Positions 34,901 through 38,109 of a DNA stretch of 38,109 nucleotides are shown one piece after another. The position numbers and the translations under genes are program-made. This stretch comes from Hymenobacter profundi (GTDB lineage Bacteria; Bacteroidota; Bacteroidia; Cytophagales; Hymenobacteraceae), in assembly GCF_019334315.1 (NCBI RefSeq), contig NZ_JAHWGL010000041.1:1-38109 (forward strand), in the 5' to 3' direction. Within the stretch, counting starts at the first letter, position 1; every line of letters starts with the position of its first letter. Below the pieces are notes generated by a model that was not told the DNA's origin, did no database searches, and was given only the letters and a program-made list of their open reading frames with translations.

Positions 34901-36041
34901 TAGTAATGGTGGTACCTACGTGGCATTACCCACCACCGGCACGGCCATCCCGCTGACGGCCGCGCAGGCAGCCACATTGAAGTTTGACCCAGCGGCTGGC
35001 TTCACCGGCAACGCCTTCTTCAGCTATACAGCTATTGACGCGGCCAGCAACATCTCGAATGCGGCGTTGTATACCATTGCGGTGGGCAAAGACATCAACT
35101 CTTATTACAGGGCAACGCCCACCAAAGGAGGCAATAACACTCCGTATCAGAATAACGATGTGCTGACGTACCTTATCGACAACAATGGAGCACGATATGT
35201 TGCTTCGGGTACTACAGCCTTAGTATACGATGCCACTACGGGTGCCCTGCTCGCGGGAGCCAGCAACGGTTTGCCTACCACAGGTCTCAATACAGCTATT
35301 GCTGGTTCTTCGGCGCTAACTGTTGACCAACTATCGGCTGTAGGTATCAGCCTAAACCAATCTACTGGCCAGCTATTCGTATCAGATCGTACTAAGTTGC
35401 GGTCCGGTACGTACTCGGTGAGCATCACCACTACGGACGTGAATGGTGGTACCAACACCGTAGTAGAAACATTCAGTATTGGTGCGAACCCGCTGCCAGT
35501 TGAGCTGGTAGCCTTCGCGGTGCAGGCAGTGCAGCAGAACGCAGTGCTGAGCTGGAGCACGGCCTCGGAGAAGAACAACGCCTACTTCGTAGTAGAGCGC
35601 TCTTTCGATGGCTTTGCCTTCATGGCGGTAGGCCGAGTAGCCGGGCAGGGTAGCACCAACCAGGCGCACGTGTACGGGCTGGTAGATGCCAAGGTGCCGC
35701 ACACTGGCACGGTATACTACCGCCTGCGCCAGGTAGACCAGGACGGCACGGAGTCGCTGTCGCCGGTACGCACGGTGGTGTTCACGGGTGAGGTAGTGGC
35801 GCAAGCCCCAATGCTGTATCCCAACCCAACCACCACGCGCACCACGCTGGACCTACGCGGTCTGGCAACTGGTAGCTACCAAGTAAGCGTGGTAGACATG
35901 GCTGGCCGTGCGGTGGCTAGCTACTCGGTAAGCGGTGGCCTGGAGTCGTCGCTGGATGTGCAGCAACTGCCCGTGGGTACGTACGTGGTGCTGGTACAAG
36001 GCACCAACGAGCGCCACGTGCTGCGCCTCGTGAAGCAATAA
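28905..36041 (+). CDS. Giant secreted DUF11-repeat protein with PA14 domain and T9SS sorting domain (second paralog)
   Basis: A 2378-residue paralog of the preceding gene. Order: signal peptide (about 1-25, ending AWAQ); an N-terminal beta domain (26-225) of the same kind; a cadherin-like domain (228-340); a PA14 domain (347-528; GLSAEYFSGNF, then GTYSFDLNSDEASYMWIDG), a fold that often binds glycans; a second cadherin-like domain (531-645); an Ig-like domain (645-740; GNVLLNDND, YTPTADYLGPDSFTY); a carbohydrate-binding-like jelly roll (736-938; NLLTNFDFSQGN); another cadherin-like domain (938-1043); seven DUF11-type repeats (starts near 1044, 1176, 1325, 1447, 1567, 1693 and 1823); a cadherin-like domain (1944-2064); and from about 2196 the same LPVELVAF plus type A sorting end as its neighbour. 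It is likely a glycan-binding adhesin exported by the T9SS. Confidence 0.93.
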   Translation: MKTTLRFVILLLAWNCLGRTVAWAQTTTLNFADANYSGSWVNRAATSVPAGSTVTTVSSAYNATGSGTSAGTSTNGSIADARYSLATEVRNSVTTLNWLINYPTGSNKTSSVTFTFNRPVANFKVQVQDIDKNDATGTTYIDQVVFAGANGATAVAPTVTSSSPTAATINPSNTATANTLNLTSANDYVTASFGSPITSVTITYKNTTGATDPAAQGIGIDKMTWDRALPTANNITNASLASTANQTAISALSGTVDGGVISYTITRIPPVNQGVLYYNTTGTTYAAVAAGQTLTAAQAGSLRFDPAETFAGGNVTFNYTSKDDANQTSAPATFTIPIQAIAVAGNCGVSYFDNTKSYSGLSAEYFSGNFNDNLSYFANNTAKLSRVDATINFAASNSFGNLVSEGVTTAGSDANPDQFSARYRGSIYIGTAGTYSFDLNSDEASYMWIDGDALLATPDVNTAIVNNGGSHAARTAPTKVSVPLSVGLHNILIFYGEGTGNNSLVFSYFSGPGVTQGTVVPSSVLCAGKSNLPPMAVNVTNTTIIPRNAAQRTISSLNATDADGNVASYKIVTLPTSGTLYYQDANGTYVAATAGQVLTVAQAGSLRFKPDGTTVGNVTFTFSATDNSGMESNAAATYTISVSDVVVTAGNDSYEVPKNTPVTGNVLLNDNDPNNTKLTATKLTDPAHGTVVVNANGTYTYTPTADYLGPDSFTYRITNEAGQTATATVSLRVYDTGSACTSSTGQNLLTNFDFSQGNTGFSNDYNYISPTANAALTGGTKGLNPEGNYAVDVNANTYHNAFRGYDYDNTNTDGTTKSTTPAAANKFLMINGSASIQRMYAQTVTVQKNRYYTFSAYFNNLLPPGSNSAVPEVGFVINGSSVSSTLILNESPDRWVRYSSVWYSGDNTTAVFEIRNVSTAAGGNDLGIDQLYFGTCNLPPVANNDLQTTLPNTAKTFSVTANDTDGDGGINVATVNLDPSSTTRQTTFTVANKGTFTVNNNGDVTFTPVTGFTGTVSIPYTVQDVDGALSNPGTISVTVQSPPTDLTTTITASAANVDAGQTLTYTVTARNNGPSTATQVVETLQLPAGLTDGGNTVTFTINGAASTAPTYNNTTGLVTFPTVASLNSGGSNTYGITVKAPGAGPITATAGISAANTDINLANNAASVSTVINPRYDVTTTITGPTSVVIGNLATYTVTTKNVATNGALSAAPNVLQTVTLPKNLVDVYVSNGGTYDAASGIVTFPVLASLPLGQTAVNTISFTAPATGFTAAATVVGSYTAAGTSNNVGDVATGNNTQNATATTVTPTTGTPATATTNQTGTVANLATTISTTTPSVAPGAIVTMKVDIVNNGPSAATNVVEQVSLLPGLTVSGLPAGASYDATNGVLTFGTIGSLASAATQSYSFQFTAPTAGYVLAAASVSSATTDPVTADNVASTKVMVTPTTDVTTALAGPTSALAGQVVNYTVTTANTSGAPANGVVQTVRLPAGLADVTVTGGGTYDATTGVVTFALGTLPSGSKLVNSVSFGAPSAGSYSPTANVSTTTPESNTANNRAAVTTTITGSNDVAISVNGPVATPVFGAATYQVVTTNNGPNTAESVVPTLQLPAGLTIITLPADATYNSATGLVTFATISNLANGASNVNSITVRMPEVAQLTGLAQATVAGTVVDRNLDNNRSTFTTASTRESDKTADLSVTLTSSAATVTAGQPVTLTAVFSSNLNNQDPATNVVTRLSLPIGLTGVTVSNGGTYNSATGLVTWPVIASLASPTTTTPSSFTYTVQLNAPGLTTLSATASIASDISDSNPANNAAAARVNITAQTDVTTLVSGPAAVVPGSAVTYSVVTLNNGPSPAANVVQKVTLPTGVIASNITNGSQSGNVITFNTITSQAAGAAGAVTNTFTITAPTTAYSVMGNVTTTSSESDATNNQRTTNTAILDLAPYAQNVVNAMQAPEGNTAGQITISPLAATDAETAASSLTYAIDPASLPTAAQGVLYYSNGGTYVALPTTGTAIPLTAAQAATLKFDPAAGFTGNAFFSYTAIDAASNISNAALYTIAVGKDINSYYRATPTKGGNNTPYQNNDVLTYLIDNNGARYVASGTTALVYDATTGALLAGASNGLPTTGLNTAIAGSSALTVDQLSAVGISLNQSTGQLFVSDRTKLRSGTYSVSITTTDVNGGTNTVVETFSIGANPLPVELVAFAVQAVQQNAVLSWSTASEKNNAYFVVERSFDGFAFMAVGRVAGQGSTNQAHVYGLVDAKVPHTGTVYYRLRQVDQDGTESLSPVRTVVFTGEVVAQAPMLYPNPTTTRTTLDLRGLATGSYQVSVVDMAGRAVASYSVSGGLESSLDVQQLPVGTYVVLVQGTNERHVLRLVKQ

Positions 36042-36070
36042 GCCCTGCGGCAAACGCTTCGCGCAAGCAA

Positions 36071-36106
36071 ACAAAAAGCCTCTCCGGTGGGAGAGGCTTT
36101 TTGTTT
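36071..36106 (+). terminator. Intrinsic terminator after the second giant gene
   Basis: A 15-bp stem (36071-36085 ACAAAAAGCCTCTCC with 36090-36104) and a 4-base loop GGTG are followed by a T-rich end. It lies about 30 bases after the stop. Confidence 0.9.
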
Positions 36107-36323
36107 TATGTCAATCAGGTTCTTATTTGAAGCAGCAGGAATAGTGATAAAAATAAGAACCAGGAAACTGTCCTGTGCAGAGAGCTAAAAACCAATTGCC
36201 CGAAACTTCGGTACAAAAGGCTCTTTCTATCTGAAAGCACCATTTCTGCGTGTTGTCAGCTTTCCCGCAGGTAGGCCTGCACCACACCGGTATTGGCTGT
36301 TGCGCTGCTCTTTTATTTGTTTC
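36107..36323. other. Intergenic region before the flavoprotein gene
   Basis: About 215 bases without a gene. GGTTCTTATTT (36118-36128) and AAATAAGAACC (36151-36161) form a perfect 11-bp inverted repeat with a 22-base loop and no T-tract. It could be an operator or another hairpin. No clear promoter was seen. Confidence 0.4.
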
Positions 36324-37292
36324 ATGAAGCCAACCATTGCCACCGTACGCCCCGCCCACAAGCTGCTGACTTCCACTGACTATGACGTGGTAATTGTGGG
36401 CGCCGGCAGCGCCGGCCTGAGCGCGGCACTAATCCTGGGGCGTAGTATGCGCCGCGTGCTGGTGTGCGATGCCGGTGCCCCACGCAACGTCACCTCGCCC
36501 GCCGTACAGGGCTTCTTCACCCGCGACTGCACTGCCCCCGAGGAGTTATTGCGCATTGGCCGCAGCCAGCTCACGCCCTACGAATCGGTGGAAGTGCGCG
36601 AGCTGCGCGTAACATCTATCACGAAAGAGAACGGCCATTTTCGGGTGGAGGCTGACACCGAGGCCAACCGCACTACCGTGGCAACGGCGCGCAAAGTGAT
36701 ACTGGCAACGGGGGTAGAAGACGAGTTGCCACCCCTGGATGGTATGCGCGAGTTCTGGGGTAGGGGGGTGCTGCACTGCCCCTACTGCCACGGCTGGGAG
36801 GTGCGCAATCAACCGCTGGCCGTCTACGGCCGCGGCAAAACCGTAACGGGACTGGCCCTACTGGTCAGTCGGTGGTCGAGCCACATAACGGTGTGCACCG
36901 ACGGGCCGGGCCACCTCACCGACAATGCCCGGCGCCGTTTGCGCCAGCAAGGCATTGCTGTGCGTGAGGAGTGCGTGCAACGATTGGTAGGCAACCCCGA
37001 TGGGATGCTGCGTTGCGTGGAGTTTGAAACGGGCGAGCCACTAGAGTGTCATGCACTGTTTCTGCACGCGCCCCAACACCAGCGCGCCCCGTTTGCCAAG
37101 CAGCTAGGGTGCCGCTTCACGAAGAAAGGAGCCGTGTGGGTCGATAAAAAGCAGCAGACCTCCGTGACCGGCCTCTACGCTGCTGGCGACCTTACGCCCG
37201 GTCAGCAGCAGGCCATTATGGCCGCCGCCGATGGCTCCAAGGCAGGCATTGTCATCAACGAGCAGCTGACACGGGAAGAATGCCCAAAATAA
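36324..37292 (+). CDS. Thioredoxin-reductase-like FAD/NAD(P) oxidoreductase
   Basis: A 322-residue cytoplasmic flavoprotein of the low-molecular-weight thioredoxin reductase family. The FAD-binding GAGSAG lies at about residues 26-31 (DVVIVGAGSAGLSAALILGR), and the closing FAD site YAAGDLTPGQQQAIMAAADG is near the C-terminus. A redox pair CPYC is at 152-155 (LHCPYCHGWE), the place of CATC in TrxB. The nucleotide-binding segment AVYGRGKTVTGLAL is a poor match to the usual GxGxxA/G motif. These features place it with TrxB-like oxidoreductases that reduce substrates other than thioredoxin. The ATG at 36324 is preferred to a TTG at 36300. The lipoprotein follows after 72 bases. Confidence 0.87.
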   Translation: MKPTIATVRPAHKLLTSTDYDVVIVGAGSAGLSAALILGRSMRRVLVCDAGAPRNVTSPAVQGFFTRDCTAPEELLRIGRSQLTPYESVEVRELRVTSITKENGHFRVEADTEANRTTVATARKVILATGVEDELPPLDGMREFWGRGVLHCPYCHGWEVRNQPLAVYGRGKTVTGLALLVSRWSSHITVCTDGPGHLTDNARRRLRQQGIAVREECVQRLVGNPDGMLRCVEFETGEPLECHALFLHAPQHQRAPFAKQLGCRFTKKGAVWVDKKQQTSVTGLYAAGDLTPGQQQAIMAAADGSKAGIVINEQLTREECPK

Positions 37293-37364
37293 GTTGAAGG
37301 AGTAGCCGAACGGCAATCTGTTTGGCGTAGTGGTTGCGTAGGTTCCGGACAAAATTCAATTCAC

Positions 37365-37895
37365 ATGAAAAAAGTCCTGTTACTCGCTACCCTCTTTTTT
37401 GGTTTGTTCGTTGTTGGCTGCAAGGAGATTGACAAGCTCCTGACCTTCTATATTGAAGACAGCCAAAACATCAAAATTGCCTCTAGCTTCCCGGTGGGAA
37501 TAGCCGCGCCCTTGTCGCCAGTGGCTGTGCCTACGCAGTCGTCTTCCAAATTCAAGAACAACAATACCCGCGCCGACTTGGTGAAGGATGTAAGCCTAGA
37601 TCGGCTCACGCTCACCATTGCCGACCCCAACAGCGAAAATTTCAATTTCCTACGCAGCATTGAAATTTACATCAGCACGGGCAACGGCAACGACCAGATT
37701 CTATTAGCCTCGCTGAGCAATGTTCCGACTAGCGTGCAGAGTATCACACTCACGCCCACCAAGGCTAAACTCGACAGCTACATCAAAGCAGAAAGCTATA
37801 CGCTAACCACCAAGGCTACCATTGCCAAGGCCATCACCCGCGACATCACCATCCGCGCCGACTCCCGCTTCAAAGTCACCGCCGATCCGCTGTAA
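37365..37895 (+). CDS. Small lipoprotein of unknown function
   Basis: A 176-residue protein with a classical lipoprotein signal: MKK, a hydrophobic core (LLLATLFFGLFV) and the lipobox VVGC, making Cys19 the lipidated residue. The mature part is strand-rich, with alternating Thr/Leu/Ile patterns (LDRLTLTIADP, SIEIYISTGNG, ESYTLTTKATI), and looks like one compact beta domain. I do not recognise a family. It follows the flavoprotein on the same strand and is closed by a long palindrome able to act as terminator. Confidence 0.8.
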   Translation: MKKVLLLATLFFGLFVVGCKEIDKLLTFYIEDSQNIKIASSFPVGIAAPLSPVAVPTQSSSKFKNNNTRADLVKDVSLDRLTLTIADPNSENFNFLRSIEIYISTGNGNDQILLASLSNVPTSVQSITLTPTKAKLDSYIKAESYTLTTKATIAKAITRDITIRADSRFKVTADPL

Positions 37896-37913
37896 GGTGA
37901 AACAGTGAGTTTG

Positions 37914-38065
37914 TGAAGTGGTGAGTGAAAAAACCCGCCTGTCATCCTGAGCTTGCGAAGGACCTTATCATGCGTGAACGAGTCGCTGTTATGTCTATCG
38001 TTCTTTGGGCATAAGGTCCTTCGCAAGCTCAGGATGACAGGCGGGTTTTTTCACTCACCACTTCA
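37914..38065. repeat. Long palindrome, type A copy 4, 55-bp perfect arms
   Basis: The arms at 37914-37968 and 38011-38065 are perfectly complementary over 55 bases, the longest in the window. The inner half is type A (GTCATCCTGAGCTTGCGAAGG). The outer part adds GTGAGTGAAAAAACCCGCC, so the far arm ends in GGCGGG plus a T-run, typical of a terminator. The loop holds GAACGA (37976-37981) and TCGTTC (37998-38003). It lies between the lipoprotein gene and a probable minus-strand gene and could stop both. Confidence 0.9.
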
Positions 38066-38069
38066 TTAC

Positions 38070-38109
38070 TTATTTCAACAACTCGTGCAGTACGGTTTGC
38101 ATGGAGAAG
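38070..38109 (-). CDS. Possible 3' end of a minus-strand gene cut by the window edge
   Basis: On the minus strand, codons read FSMQTVLHELLK followed by TAA at 38072-38070. A helical C-terminus of a gene entering from the right would fit, five bases beyond the palindrome arm. It is too short to identify. Confidence 0.4.
   Translation of the reverse strand, partial: FSMQTVLHELLK

Noticed and set aside
36123..36359. Minus-strand open frame before the flavoprotein
   Set aside because: It overlaps the flavoprotein start and contains no recognisable domain.

Overview
The window looks like chromosome from a Bacteroidota bacterium, most likely a Hymenobacter-type member of the Cytophagales. The grounds are two giant secreted proteins ending in Por/type IX secretion sorting domains, a lipoprotein TamA-like barrel (TamL) paired with TamB, a 4-alpha-glucanotransferase with tandem starch-binding domains, and starts without clear Shine-Dalgarno sequences. 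Coding DNA is GC-rich. Two intergenic leaders are strikingly AT-rich. The genus is inferred from gene content, not from a marker gene.

Layout. 1-2142: molybdenum cofactor genes, moaE and moaD on the minus strand and moaA divergent on the plus strand. 2335-5544: a lone Roadblock/LC7 protein, a short MutS-like ATPase (both minus), and a plus-strand membrane protein with an ion-channel-like core. 5545-6191: a glycosyltransferase remnant and a long palindrome. 6192-10258: fdhD, a small conserved protein and a large FdhF/YdeP-type molybdopterin oxidoreductase, all plus strand. 10336-18009: a minus-strand tamB-tamL operon for outer-membrane assembly. 18234-20969: malQ, divergent from tamB. 21668-36041: two paralogous secreted proteins of 2227 and 2378 residues, built from a shared N-terminal module, cadherin-like domains, eight or seven DUF11-type repeats and a T9SS sorting domain, with different inserts (Gly-rich region in one; PA14 and a carbohydrate-binding-like domain in the other). 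36324-37895: a thioredoxin-reductase-like flavoprotein and a small lipoprotein. Partial genes seem to touch both edges.

How the genes fit together. MoaA, MoaD and MoaE make molybdopterin, FdhD sulfurates the cofactor for formate-dehydrogenase-type enzymes, and the FdhF/YdeP-like protein is the probable client, so the first 10 kb is largely a molybdoenzyme neighbourhood. TamB and TamL serve outer-membrane biogenesis. The two giant proteins are probable cell-surface or secreted adhesins delivered by a T9SS encoded elsewhere.

The least explained signal is a set of long intergenic palindromes (47-146, 634-753, 2147-2250, 5950-6116, 7093-7192, 37914-38065). Their outer arms fall into three unrelated sequence types, but all keep a short GAACGA/TCGTT-like inner stem in the loop. 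One of them, between moaD and moaE, runs into the moaE start, where the only mismatch between its arms creates an ATG. I found no clear new multi-gene system. No rRNA, tRNA, CRISPR array or intact transposase gene was recognised.
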